A stretch of 64,000 nt of DNA from Margaritifera margaritifera (Eukaryota; Mollusca; Bivalvia; Unionida; Margaritiferidae), in assembly GCA_029931535.1 (NCBI GenBank), contig JAQPZY010000393.1, positions 62,001 to 126,000 on the forward strand, in the 5' to 3' direction. Of the stretch, positions 21,640 through 33,965 are shown in pieces; the stretch's first letter is position 1, and each line of letters starts with the position of its first letter. The position numbers and the translations under genes were made by a program. The notes below the pieces were generated by a model that was not told the DNA's origin, did no database searches, and saw only the letters and a program-made list of their open reading frames with translations.

Positions 21640-24450
21640 ATGTTAGGACTTTCTCCAGAGAAGCCAAGGCTGACTGTGAAGCAACTTCGTGAAATTGCAG
21701 CGCAGTATTATATCAACTTTCTTACATGGGCCAAGCGGGCTGAAATAGCACAGGTAGTTTGTGATAAACAAGAGCCTCGTCGCCGTATCACGCATACCAT
21801 TGCAAAAGCACGACAATTACAAGTACCCGAGTTTGAGCTGCATAAACGTTGTTGTGATTTACAAAATTATCGGGCAATTATTCCAGTCGAATACGAGCCA
21901 GGTAAAGAGGCGGTAATACTTTATTCAAAGATGCATCCAGGAATCGCATCGACGTTACAGCGCACAGGTACCTCCGCGTTTAAGATGGAAATTGTTCTCC
22001 GTGTGCATTTGATTATGCTACTTAACCGGGACAATGATGATGCCTTTAAAATCGCAAATCCGTGGATTCATAGCGATTCTCGTGTGTGATCTTAAATTGT
22101 AAAGACACTGAGACTATTAATGATAAAATCCACAAAGCTTTTGCAACATTTCTTGAGACGTTGGAAAAATACACCAATGCAGGGTCAGCATCGACTGAGG
22201 ACAGATGCGTGGAAGTTCAACTGCACATTTCCCCGTTAAATCCTATCTGCGGGTTGAGTTTTAGTAAAACACCAGCATGTATTCCGCGGCGAGCAAATAA
22301 TCAGTGTGAAAAATGATGACAGTCAAAAGTCGCGGTACCATTATGTATGGATCAAAAAATTTCCATGAATGGTATACCGCCATAGTAAGTACTACGGTAG
22401 GAAATTTCAATGCAGACGTTGCATGCATGTATTTAGCACCAAACTGCTTCTCGCGCACCATGCTTTTACTGCGGTTGAATCAACGAAAAGCACGATAATG
22501 CCAGAACCTGGTAAAAACATTCTGAAATTTACAGCGGTGCAACGAAAAATGAAAGCACCGTATATGGGTATTGATGGCCACTTAATAATACAAAGAGTCG
22601 CCGCAGCATCAAAGGCGCCAATAAGCGTGATTCCCAACAACATGGAAAAATTACAAAACGTTTAGGCTTGGTCAAGCTGCAATTCATTGACTCACTGCAG
22701 TTTCTGAATTCCAAGCGTGTTAGCAAACCTTCCTGCGGGATCCAACGATCGATTCAAAATCACCAGTCAATATGGTTAAAGTTGATAACTAGAAAAGGAG
22801 TTTATCGCTACGAGTACATGAGTGGATGGGACAAGTTTACTGAAACTCAGTTACTACCGATCGAGGCATTCTATTCTTTATTGTCTCGCGACGGTATTTC
22901 CGCGAACGACTATGAACATGCAAACAAAGTCTGGTCCGCATTCGAATACATGGGTGACTATCATGATCTGTGTTTGCGTACGGATTTACTTCTGCTCGCG
23001 GATTGTCTTTGAAATGTTTCATGATACAGCCATGCGCGTATACAAACTTGACCCGGCGCACCACTTTTCGACACCGGTAATGGCTTGGGATGCACTTCTG
23101 TCAAAGACAAAAGTAGAACTGGAGCTTCTCACGACATAGATCAATATTTATTTATTGAGAGTGGAATCAGTGGCGGTATTTCTATGGCGAGTCATCGCTA
23201 CGCTAAAGCCAACAACCCAAACGTGGACGAATTATGACTCCGCTGTCCCAAAGAGTCACATCATGTATTCATATAGTAAACAACTTGTATGACCGGCCAA
23301 TGATGCAGTTCATGCCTGTTGGCGGGTTCGAATGAGTCAATTCCACAACTGTGGATGTTAAGAAACAAGATAGTAAGAGCAATATCGGGTACTTTATTGA
23401 AAGTTGACCTAGAGTATCCGGATGAACTTCACAAAGCTCATAACCATTATCCCCTAGCACCTGAAATGCTATCGGTGCCTCGCGAGTGGTTGTCCCCATA
23501 TCAGTGTGGGATTGTAGACGAATCCAGAAGCAAGTTTACAAAATGTATAAAGCTAGTACTAAACAAAATGCAAAATCTCAGGCTGTATCTGCGTATATGC
23601 AAAATCCACCGGGTGCTTAGGTTTCGTAAGGGCCCATAGATTCAAATAATTACGGATCTGAGGACAAAGGCCTCCAACGAAAGACTTTTTTTAAAACTGT
23701 TGAACAATGCTGTATTCGGGAAAACAATGGAGAATCTTCGGAAACGGATTTGCGTTGATTTTGTCCGTGACTAGAACAAGACATTCTTCGAAAGCTTATT
23801 GCTGACCCAGCATTCGAGTCACGGAAGATCTTCGATGGTGGACTTCTTGCCGTATACAGTAAAAATAAAAAATAAAAACTGAAACTGACAAAGTTTATCT
23901 GCGTTGGTGCCTCAGTGCTGGACTGATCTAAACTGCTCATGTACGATCTTTATTATGATAAGCTCAAACCGCCTTAAGGCGACATCAAAATGCTGTACAC
24001 TGAAACGGATTCGTTGTTGATGCATATTACTACCAACCATGTTTAGATAGACATGAATGAGACGTTGATAGTAAATGAATTTGATACAAGCGAGTATCCG
24101 AAAGATCATCCATTGTTTAGTAACGAACATAAAAAAAATTGTTGGTAAGTTCAAAGATGAGTGCTCGGGTAAACCAATTGAGGAATACATGGGACTACGC
24201 CCCAAAATGATCGTGGTTGGTGGCTCCAAAAAAATCAAGATTGCGAAGGAGTTTCACGCGTGATTGTGCAAAAGGATCTTCGGCACTATATGTATGTGGA
24301 ATGGTTTCGCGAGCCACGTATGTTCACACAATCTGATACGGTCAAAGAAACACCGGATTTGTCAGTATCGTTGCACTAAAGTAAGTTTTTCCCCGCTTTA
24401 CACCAAACGGTGGATATTCCCCGACGGCATCACTTCATCAAAGACACAAA
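21640..24450 (+). pseudogene. polB: Polinton/Maverick-type protein-primed DNA polymerase B, decayed, most complete copy
   Basis: The open frame up to 22089 gives the N-terminal part. Residues reading LTVKQLREIAAQ (from 21670) look like a SAP-type helix-extended-helix, followed further on by FKMEIVLRVHL. A new frame from 22086 continues with KAFATFLETLEKYT. Inside the repeat unit a CRRC knuckle (22411-22422), MPEPGKNILKF and then the exonuclease region follow (GWDKFTETQLLPIEAFYS; YHDLCLRTDLLLLAD, ending 23012), with a frameshift into FEMFHDTAMRVYKLDPAHHFSTP. The motif-A region (23273-23335) reads IVNNLYDRPMMQF with no visible catalytic Asp, then a stop. Motif B (NNAVFGKTMEN, about 23703-23735) is intact but isolated. 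Motif C reads YTETDS (23996-24013) where the family has a DTDS-type acidic motif. The C-terminal KRWIFPDGITS lies at 24405-24437. At least eight stops or frameshifts make it non-functional. The order and spacing leave little doubt about the family. Confidence 0.92.
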
Positions 24451-27031
24451 TGCACATGCAGATCATATCCCGTCTATGTTTAGTCAACTTACACTGGCTT
24501 CTTTCCTGGACCAGCAACCTGCTGGTATATGCCTCCCAGACCTGTTTGGCGCCAACCGGACATTAAACCATGGCTTTGCAGATAGTAACGGAAAGTTTTC
24601 CTGCAATCCGCTTTTTTTCTGTTACTTAAGCATCGTAATGAATCGCTATAACCGTGTGTCCGTGGATACCTTTTCTGACATGTATAAGTGGCTTGTAATT
24701 ACAATATACAGGTTATTCATCATAAATAAGCAAGTATTGCCTGTGAGATAAAGTGAGGCAAATTTCCCGCCAACAAATATACCACTGAGCTGATAGAGGT
24801 ACTACAGCGAGAAAACTAGTTTCATTGCCGGCAGTTGCTACACCTCGGTGAAGATGAGGCAAAACAAGTATTATGTCATCCAAGTTCGACAAAAGTTCTT
24901 TATGTCATTGTGATATTTATTTCCATCTCGCCAGTGACGTTACTGGTTCAGTGCAAACCATACAACGAAAACACAGAACTAAAATGTGATCTAATAAAGA
25001 AAATAAGTAGTTGTTAGTGTTCAAATATTTCTTATAGAATGCATTTGAGCTTAAATTAAAATGCATTATATAATTCTATACGTATATAGTTTCCAATCAC
25101 TTACCTAACTAAACTATTTTTAGAAGGTAACCTATACTAGTTTGATGGGCACGTATGGATAAAAGGGATCAAATCTCTGGTATTTGTCGAAATGAAGATA
25201 TTAGCGTTCGTTGAAAGGTGCAGATACAGTTCGATATCTCACATGTATACGAAAAGATCATTCAAGATAACCTAATAAAAACATAATTAATGAACATCGC
25301 TAATGATGGAAAAATATGAAAACCTTACAAACTACCTGAATAGCTAATAAACAAAGAATGACGACAATGCATTCTTTGTTGATAAACAAAAATGTTTAAT
25401 TGTAAAACACACAAAATGTGAACACCATTTGTATAGCATGTGCTTTGTTATAATTTTTTTGGTCTTGTGCATCGGAGGCAAACAACGTGCAATCAGAAAA
25501 AGGCAAATAGCTATTGCGTCATAGGTAAACAATGTTGCATCAGGAATCTGTAAGGCTTTAGTAAAAGTTAACAGTAAATAAGATTCTTGTGATGATCATA
25601 CATTATTATTATTTAATTCTGCAAATTTATTCATCACTAATGACAGGTTTGAGGATAATTTATTTCCTTTATAAGTGTTTTGTATGCGCATTTATTTAAT
25701 ATATGTATTTGAAGTCTAAGATTTACTTGGCACGGATTTCATTTATTATATTATTGTTGCAGTCTTTACTAGGAATTTGTAAACTATCGAACATTTTAAC
25801 TTAATGTAATCTTTTTTTTTATTTCGGTCTTGTTCTGAAAGGATGATACAAAGATCTAAGATGCAGTTTTCCATGGTCTACCGAGTTATAGTTAGAAATG
25901 TGAAACAGTTCTCAAATTGTTTGAAACAAATGTCCATGCTTTTTTCTCGTCTAATAATAAAAAGATCGCACTTTGTTCCTGACTTTCGTCTACAGTAGTT
26001 TCATCGTCATGAACCAATGCGATAGCAGACATAATAGGATGTTGTCTCGTAGAAATAGACCTCTCCCGTGGCTCCTTGAGATCCCCCTAAAACTAGGCTC
26101 TGGGAAAAGGAGTTAGCCTCGTCATGTCAGAACGTGGCTTTCCCAAAATGTGGAAATGTGAAGGGTGAAGAATGTTCCAACTAAATAATCAGATCTTCAC
26201 GTTTTAGATTTTCAATAGATTACAGGCTTTGTACTGACGCTGAATCTTAACAATTTTCAACTCAACTGATAAGTCTGTTTGTCATTCAAATTGTCATTAT
26301 CTGTATATCCTATATTCCATGAGTCGTTTCTATGCTAGTTTCGGTCATCTATTTTACGCTTCTGAATTATTCTACACAATGTATGTTATTGTAGTGCACC
26401 GTGCACTTAAGTATTAAAATAGCCTTTGATGTTAAGTTAGTGTATGAGCCAAATTAGTTTTGAAATAGCATTTTTGTCACTATTTATGAATGAAAAGATA
26501 AACATTTTTTAGTTTAACTTTTCTTCATTTCTTTGTGAATTTTAACAGCATTCAGCGTATGTTTTCTTGTTAAGTGGTATTTTTTCCGCGCATTGTGACA
26601 GTGTCTCCCAAACCAAGGGTTGTTCTTAATTAGGTTGTTTTCATTTTTCGTGCCACTTTAGAACTTAGTAAACATTTATCAGCTGAATCAAGAAATAATT
26701 TCGATATCATTGATAGTTTCCTTGTCGGTCTCGGTTTTATGTTCTTCTGCGCTCTGTATGCTTCTATGCAAAGCGTTAACTTTGTCGGTATACATATGTT
26801 TAATAAAATGTCATTTCCGCTTTTCTTTAACGTGATTATATTATTATGCGAGTCTTTCCGATTCTATACAGTACTAGCAAATTGTAGTATAGTTGTAAGA
26901 AGCGATTGACTATCTGAATAGAGTGTGTCGAGTTCGTCCATATTAAAATTGTTAACATACCAAAGAGCTTTGACTGATACTAAGGAATTGTCAATGACTG
27001 AGTAGTGTGATAATAGCGATTTTGTATTTTG
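24451..27031. other. non-coding spacer of the repeat unit (unit 1)
   Basis: About 2.5 kb after the polymerase C-terminus that is co-amplified in every complete unit. Short frames at 24460-24751, 24835-25017 and (-) 25344-25532 match nothing I know. The segment holds a perfect 11-bp hairpin (25350-25360 with 25370-25380) and a near-palindrome gtgcaccgtgcac at about 26396. No tRNA, rRNA or recognisable transposon ORF is present. Confidence 0.7.
25350..25380. repeat. perfect 11-bp hairpin, repeated once per array unit
   Basis: Arms aacaaagaatg and cattctttgtt with a 9-base loop acgacaatg. The same hairpin recurs at the same place in each of the eight units. In the last unit the loop reads acggcaatg. 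Confidence 0.8.
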
Positions 27032-29213
27032 TTTCCCCGTTAAATTCTATCTGCGGGTTGAGTTTATAGTAAAACACCAGCATGTATTCAAAAGTCGCGG
27101 TACCATTATGTATGGATCAAAAAATTTCCATGAATGGTATACCGCCATAGTAAGTACTACGGTAGGAAATTTCAATGCAGACGTTGCATGCATATATTTA
27201 GCACCAAACTGCTTCTCGCGCACCATGATTTTACTGCGGTTGAATCAACGAAAAGCACGATAATGCCAGAACCTGGTAAAAACATTCTGAAATTTACAGC
27301 GGTGCAACGAAAAATGAAAGCACCGTATATGGGTATTGATGGCCACTTAATAATACAAAGAGTCGCCGCAGCATCAAAGGCGCCAATAAGCGTGATTCCC
27401 AACAACATGGAAAAATTACAAAACGTTTAGGCTTGGTCAAGCTGCAATTCATTGACTCACTGCAGTTTCTGAATTCCAAGCGTGTTAGCAAACCTTCCTG
27501 CGGGATCCAACGATCGATTCAAAATCACCAGTCAATATGGTTAAAGTTGATAACTAGAAAAGGAGTTTATCGCTACGAGTACATGAGTGGATGGGACAAG
27601 TTTACTGAAACTCAGTTACTACCGATCGAGGCATTCTATTCTTTATTGTCTCGCGACGGTATTTCCGCGAACGACTATGAACATGCAAACAAAGTCTGGT
27701 CCGCATTCGAATACATGGGTGACTATCATGATCTGTGTTTGCGTACGGATTTACTTCTGCTCGCGGATTGTCTTTGAAATGTTTCATGATACAGCCATGC
27801 GCGTATACAAACTTGACCCGGCGCACCACTTTTCGACACCGGTAATGGCTTGGGATGCACTTCTGTCAAAGACAAAAGTAGAACTGGAGCTTCTCACGAC
27901 ATAGATCAATATTTATTTATTGAGAGTGGAATCAGTGGCGGTATTTCTATGGCGAGTCATCGCTACGCTAAAGCCAACAACCCAAACGTGGACGAATTAT
28001 GACTCCGCTGTCCCAAAGAGTCACATCATGTATTCATATAGTAAACAACTTGTATGACCGGCCAATGATGCAGTTCATGCCTGTTGGCGGGTTCGAATGA
28101 GTCAATTCCACAACTGTGGATGTTAAGAAACAAGATAGTAAGAGCAATATCGGGTACTTTATTGAAAGTTGACCTAGAGTATCCGGATGAACTTCACAAA
28201 GCTCATAACCATTATCCCCTAGCACCTGAAATGCTATCGGTGCCTCGCGAGTGGTTGTCCCCATATCAGTGTGGGATTGTAGACGAATCCAGAAGCAAGT
28301 TTACAAAATTTATAAAGCTAGTACTAAACAAAATGCAAAATCTCAGGCTGTATCTGCGTATATGCAAAATCCACCGGGTGCTTAGGTTTCGTAAGGGCCC
28401 ATAGATTCAAATAATTACGGATCTGAGGACAAAGGCCTCCAACGAAAGACTTTTTAAAACTGTTGAACAATGCTGTATTCGGGAAAACAATGGAGAATCT
28501 TCGGAAACGGATTTGCGTTGATTTTGTCCGTGACTAGAACAAGACATGCTTCGAAAGCTTATTGCTGACCCAGCATTCGAGTCACGGAAGATCTTCGATG
28601 GTGGACTTCTTGCCGTATACAGTAAAAATAAAAAATAAAAACTGAAACTGACAAAGTTTATCTGCGTTGGTGCCTCAGTGCTGGACTGATCTAAACTGCT
28701 CATGTACGATCTTTATTATGATAAGCTCAAACCGCCTTAAGGCGACATCAAAATGCTGTACACTGAAACGGATTCGTTGTTGATGCATATTACTACCAAC
28801 CATGTTTAGATAGACATGAATGAGACGTTGATAGTAAATGAATTTGATACAAGCGAGTATCCGAAAGATCATCCATTGTTTAGTAACGAACATAAAAAAA
28901 ATTGTTGGTAAGTTCAAAGATGAGTGCTCGGGTAAACCAATTGAGGAATACATGGGACTGCGCCCCAAAATGATCGTGGTTGGTGGCTCCAAAAAAATCA
29001 AGATTGCGAAGGAGTTTCACGCGTGATTGTGCAAAAGGATCTTCGGCACTATATGTATGTGGAATGGTTTCGCGAGCCACGTATGTTCACACAATCTGAT
29101 ACGGTCAAAGAAACACCGGATTTGTCAGTATCGTTGCACTAAAGTAAGTTTTTCCCCGCTTTACACCAAACGGTGGATATTCCCCGACGGCATCACTTCA
29201 TCAAAGACACAAA
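27032..29213 (+). pseudogene. polymerase B fragment, unit 2
   Basis: 5'-truncated copy beginning inside the gene. The CRRC knuckle is at 27176, motif C (YTETDS) at 28759 and the C-terminal KRWIFPDGITS at about 29168. It carries the same frameshifts, motif-A loss and stops as the founder copy. The zinc-knuckle region reads CMHIF here (CMHVF in units 1, 7 and 8). Confidence 0.9.
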
Positions 29214-31783
29214 TGCACATGCAGATCATATCCCGTCTATGTTTAGTCAACTTACACTGGCTTCTTTCCTGGACCAGCAACCTGCTGGTATATGCCTCCC
29301 AGACCTGTTTGGCGCCAACCGGACATTAAACCATGGCTTTGCAGATAGTAACGGAAAGTTTTCCTGCAATCCGCTTTTTTTCTGTTACTTAAGCATCGTA
29401 ATGAATCGCTATAACCGTGTGTCCGTGGATACCTTTTCTGACATGTATAAGTGGCTTGTAATTACAATATACAGGTTATTCATCATAAATAAGCAAGTAT
29501 TGCCTGTGAGATAAAGTGAGGCAAATTTCCCGCCAACAAATATACCACTGAGCTGATAGCGAGAAAACTAGTTTCATTGCCGGCAGTTGCTACACCTCGG
29601 TGAAGATGAGGCAAAACAAGTATTATGTCATCCAAGTTCGACAAAAGTTCTTTATGTCATTGTGATATTTATTTCCATCTCGCCAGTGACGTTACTGGTT
29701 CAGTGCAAACCATACAACGAAAACACAGAACTAAAATGTGATCTAATAAAGAAAATAAGTAGTTGTTAGTGTTCAAATATTTCTTATAGAATGCATTTGA
29801 GCTTAAATTAAAATGCATTATATAATTCTATACGTATATAGTTTCCAATCACTTACCTAACTAAACTATTTTTAGAAGGTAACCTATACTAGTTTGATGG
29901 GCACGTATGGATAAAAGGGATCAAATCTCTGGTATTTGTCGAAATGAAGATATTAGCGTTCGTTGAAAGGTGCAGATACAGTTCGATATCTCACATGTAT
30001 ACGAAAAGATCATTCAAGATAACCTAATAAAAACATAATTAATGAACATCGCTAATGATGGAAAAATATGAAAACCTTACAAACTACCTGAATAGCTAAT
30101 AAACAAAGAATGACGACAATGCATTCTTTGTTGATAAACAAAAATGTTTAATTGTAAAACACACAAAATGTGAACACCATTTGTATAGCATGTGCTTTGT
30201 TATAATTTTTTTGGTCTTGTGCATCGGAGGCAAACAACGTGCAATCAGAAAAAGGCAAATAGCTATTGCGTCATAGGTAAACAATGTTGAATCAGGAATC
30301 TGTAAGGCTTTAGTAAAAGTTAACAGTAAATAAGATTCTTGTGATGATCATACATTATTATTATTTAATTCTGCAAATTTATTCATCACTAATGACAGGT
30401 TTGAGGATAATTTATTTCCTTTATAAGTGTTTTGTATGCGCATTTATTTAATATATGTATTTGAAGTCTAAGATTTACTTGGCACGGATTTCATTTATTA
30501 TATTATTGTTGCAGTCTTTACTAGGAATTTGTAAACTATCGAACATTTTAACTTAATGTAATCTTTTTTTTTATTTCGGTCTTGTTCTGAAAGGATGATA
30601 CAAAGATCTAAGATGCAGTTTTCCATGGTCTACCGAGTTATAGTTAGAAATGTGAAACAGTTCTCAAATTGTTTGAAACAAATGTCCATGCTTTTTTCTC
30701 GTCTAATAATAAAAAGATCGCACTTTGTTCCTGACTTTCGTCTACAGTAGTTTCATCGTCATGAACCAATGCGATAGCAGACATAATAGGATGTTGTCTC
30801 GTAGAAATAGACCTCTCCCGTGGCTCCTTGAGATCCCCCTAAAACTAGGCTCTGGGAAAAGGAGTTAGCCTCGTCATGTCAGAACGTGGCTTTCCCAAAA
30901 TGTGGAAATGTGAAGGGTGAAGAATGTTCCAACTAAATAATCAGATCTTCACGTTTTAGATTTTCAATAGATTACAGGCTTTGTACTGACGCTGAATCTT
31001 AACAATTTTCAACTCAACTGATAAGTCTGTTTGTCATTCAAATTGTCATTATCTGTATATCCTATATTCCATGAGTCGTTTCTATGCTAGTTTCGGTCAT
31101 CTATTTTACGCTTCTGAATTATTCTACACAATGTATGTTATTGTAGTGCACCGTGCACTTAAGTATTAAAATAGCCTTTGATGTTAAGTTAGTGTATGAG
31201 CCAAATTAGTTTTGAAATAGCATTTTTGTCACTATTTATGAATGAAAAGATAAACATTTTTTAGTTTAACTTTTCTTCATTTCTTTGTGAATTTTAACAG
31301 CATTCAGCGTATGTTTTCTTGTTAAGTGGTATTTTTTCCGCGCATTGTGACAGTGTCTCCCAAACCAAGGGTTGTTCTTAATTAGGTTGTTTTCATTTTT
31401 CGTGCCACTTTAGAACTTAGTAAACATTTATCAGCTGAATCAAGAAATAATTTCGATATCATTGATAGTTTCCTTGTCGGTCTCGGTTTTATGTTCTTCT
31501 GCGCTCTGTATGCTTCTATGCAAAGCGTTAACTTTGTCGGTATACATATGTTTAATAAAATGTCATTTCCGCTTTTCTTTAACGTGATTATATTATTATG
31601 CGAGTCTTTCCGATTCTATACAGTACTAGCAAATTGTAGTATAGTTGTAAGAAGCGATTGACTATCTGAATAGAGTGTGTCGAGTTCGTCCATATTAAAA
31701 TTGTTAACATACCAAAGAGCTTTGACTGATACTAAGGAATTGTCAATGACTGAGTAGTGTGATAATAGCGATTTTGTATTTTG
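27032..31783 (+). repeat. macrosatellite unit 2 (4,752 bp)
   Basis: Head-to-tail copy. Compared with unit 1 it lacks 39 bp near its start and the 11-bp gaggtactaca segment, and has a shorter T run (tttttaaaactg). These three differences account exactly for the 52-bp length change. Other states: catgcatatat, gacatgcttcg, aatttataaagc, gggactgcgcc. Confidence 0.97.
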
Positions 31784-33965
31784 TTTCCCCGTTAAATTCT
31801 ATCTGCGGGTTGAGTTTATAGTAAAACACCAGCATGTATTCAAAAGTCGCGGTACCATTATGTATGGATCAAAAAATTTCCATGAATGGTATACCGCCAT
31901 AGTAAGTACTACGGTAGGAAATTTCAATGCAGACGTTGCATGCATATATTTAGCACCAAACTGCTTCTCGCGCACCATGATTTTACTGCGGTTGAATCAA
32001 CGAAAAGCACGATAATGCCAGAACCTGGTAAAAACATTCTGAAATTTACAGCGGTGCAACGAAAAATGAAAGCACCGTATATGGGTATTGATGGCCACTT
32101 AATAATACAAAGAGTCGCCGCAGCATCAAAGGCGCCAATAAGCGTGATTCCCAACAACATGGAAAAATTACAAAACGTTTAGGCTTGGTCAAGCTGCAAT
32201 TCATTGACTCACTGCAGTTTCTGAATTCCAAGCGTGTTAGCAAACCTTCCTGCGGGATCCAACGATCGATTCAAAATCACCAGTCAATATGGTTAAAGTT
32301 GATAACTAGAAAAGGAGTTTATCGCTACGAGTACATGAGTGGATGGGACAAGTTTACTGAAACTCAGTTACTACCGATCGAGGCATTCTATTCTTTATTG
32401 TCTCGCGACGGTATTTCCGCGAACGACTATGAACATGCAAACAAAGTCTGGTCCGCATTCGAATACATGGGTGACTATCATGATCTGTGTTTGCGTACGG
32501 ATTTACTTCTGCTCGCGGATTGTCTTTGAAATGTTTCATGATACAGCCATGCGCGTATACAAACTTGACCCGGCGCACCACTTTTCGACACCGGTAATGG
32601 CTTGGGATGCACTTCTGTCAAAGACAAAAGTAGAACTGGAGCTTCTCACGACATAGATCAATATTTATTTATTGAGAGTGGAATCAGTGGCGGTATTTCT
32701 ATGGCGAGTCATCGCTACGCTAAAGCCAACAACCCAAACGTGGACGAATTATGACTCCGCTGTCCCAAAGAGTCACATCATGTATTCATATAGTAAACAA
32801 CTTGTATGACCGGCCAATGATGCAGTTCATGCCTGTTGGCGGGTTCGAATGAGTCAATTCCACAACTGTGGATGTTAAGAAACAAGATAGTAAGAGCAAT
32901 ATCGGGTACTTTATTGAAAGTTGACCTAGAGTATCCGGATGAACTTCACAAAGCTCATAACCATTATCCCCTAGCACCTGAAATGCTATCGGTGCCTCGC
33001 GAGTGGTTGTCCCCATATCAGTGTGGGATTGTAGACGAATCCAGAAGCAAGTTTACAAAATTTATAAAGCTAGTACTAAACAAAATGCAAAATCTCAGGC
33101 TGTATCTGCGTATATGCAAAATCCACCGGGTGCTTAGGTTTCGTAAGGGCCCATAGATTCAAATAATTACGGATCTGAGGACAAAGGCCTCCAACGAAAG
33201 ACTTTTTAAAACTGTTGAACAATGCTGTATTCGGGAAAACAATGGAGAATCTTCGGAAACGGATTTGCGTTGATTTTGTCCGTGACTAGAACAAGACATG
33301 CTTCGAAAGCTTATTGCTGACCCAGCATTCGAGTCACGGAAGATCTTCGATGGTGGACTTCTTGCCGTATACAGTAAAAATAAAAAATAAAAACTGAAAC
33401 TGACAAAGTTTATCTGCGTTGGTGCCTCAGTGCTGGACTGATCTAAACTGCTCATGTACGATCTTTATTATGATAAGCTCAAACCGCCTTAAGGCGACAT
33501 CAAAATGCTGTACACTGAAACGGATTCGTTGTTGATGCATATTACTACCAACCATGTTTAGATAGACATGAATGAGACGTTGATAGTAAATGAATTTGAT
33601 ACAAGCGAGTATCCGAAAGATCATCCATTGTTTAGTAACGAACATAAAAAAAATTGTTGGTAAGTTCAAAGATGAGTGCTCGGGTAAACCAATTGAGGAA
33701 TACATGGGACTGCGCCCCAAAATGATCGTGGTTGGTGGCTCCAAAAAAATCAAGATTGCGAAGGAGTTTCACGCGTGATTGTGCAAAAGGATCTTCGGCA
33801 CTATATGTATGTGGAATGGTTTCGCGAGCCACGTATGTTCACACAATCTGATACGGTCAAAGAAACACCGGATTTGTCAGTATCGTTGCACTAAAGTAAG
33901 TTTTTCCCCGCTTTACACCAAACGGTGGATATTCCCCGACGGCATCACTTCATCAAAGACACAAA
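31784..33965 (+). pseudogene. polymerase B fragment, unit 3
   Basis: CRRC at 31928, motif C at 33511, KRWIFPDGITS at about 33920. By eye I see no coding-region difference from unit 2. Confidence 0.9.

Larger units (their letters stand above)
22228..27031 (+). repeat. macrosatellite unit 1 (4,804 bp), founder-like
   Basis: Starts at tttccccgttaaat inside the polymerase gene and ends just before the same string at 27032. This is the only unit whose left side continues into the polymerase N-terminus. Diagnostic states: 39-bp segment present near 22288-22326, tacaaaac at about 22652, seven-T run at about 23686, gacattcttcg at about 23780, 11-bp gaggtactaca segment present at about 24796, gttgcatcagg at about 25535. 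It resembles units 7-8 more than its neighbours at several of these sites. Confidence 0.95.

Noticed and set aside
23322..23340. ggcgggttcgaatgag in each unit, resembling a tRNA B box
   Set aside because: It lies in the polymerase coding remnant, and no tRNA cloverleaf or A box surrounds it.
24814..24815. ctgatagaggtactacagc followed by gagaaaac in the array unit, superficially like hammerhead core boxes
   Set aside because: The first box does not fit the hammerhead core, no matching stems are visible, and units 2-4 have lost part of it.
25344..25532. 62-codon minus-strand frame repeated in every unit
   Set aside because: Repetition reflects the array itself. The frame covers the hairpin and has no domain, and copies carry non-conservative changes.
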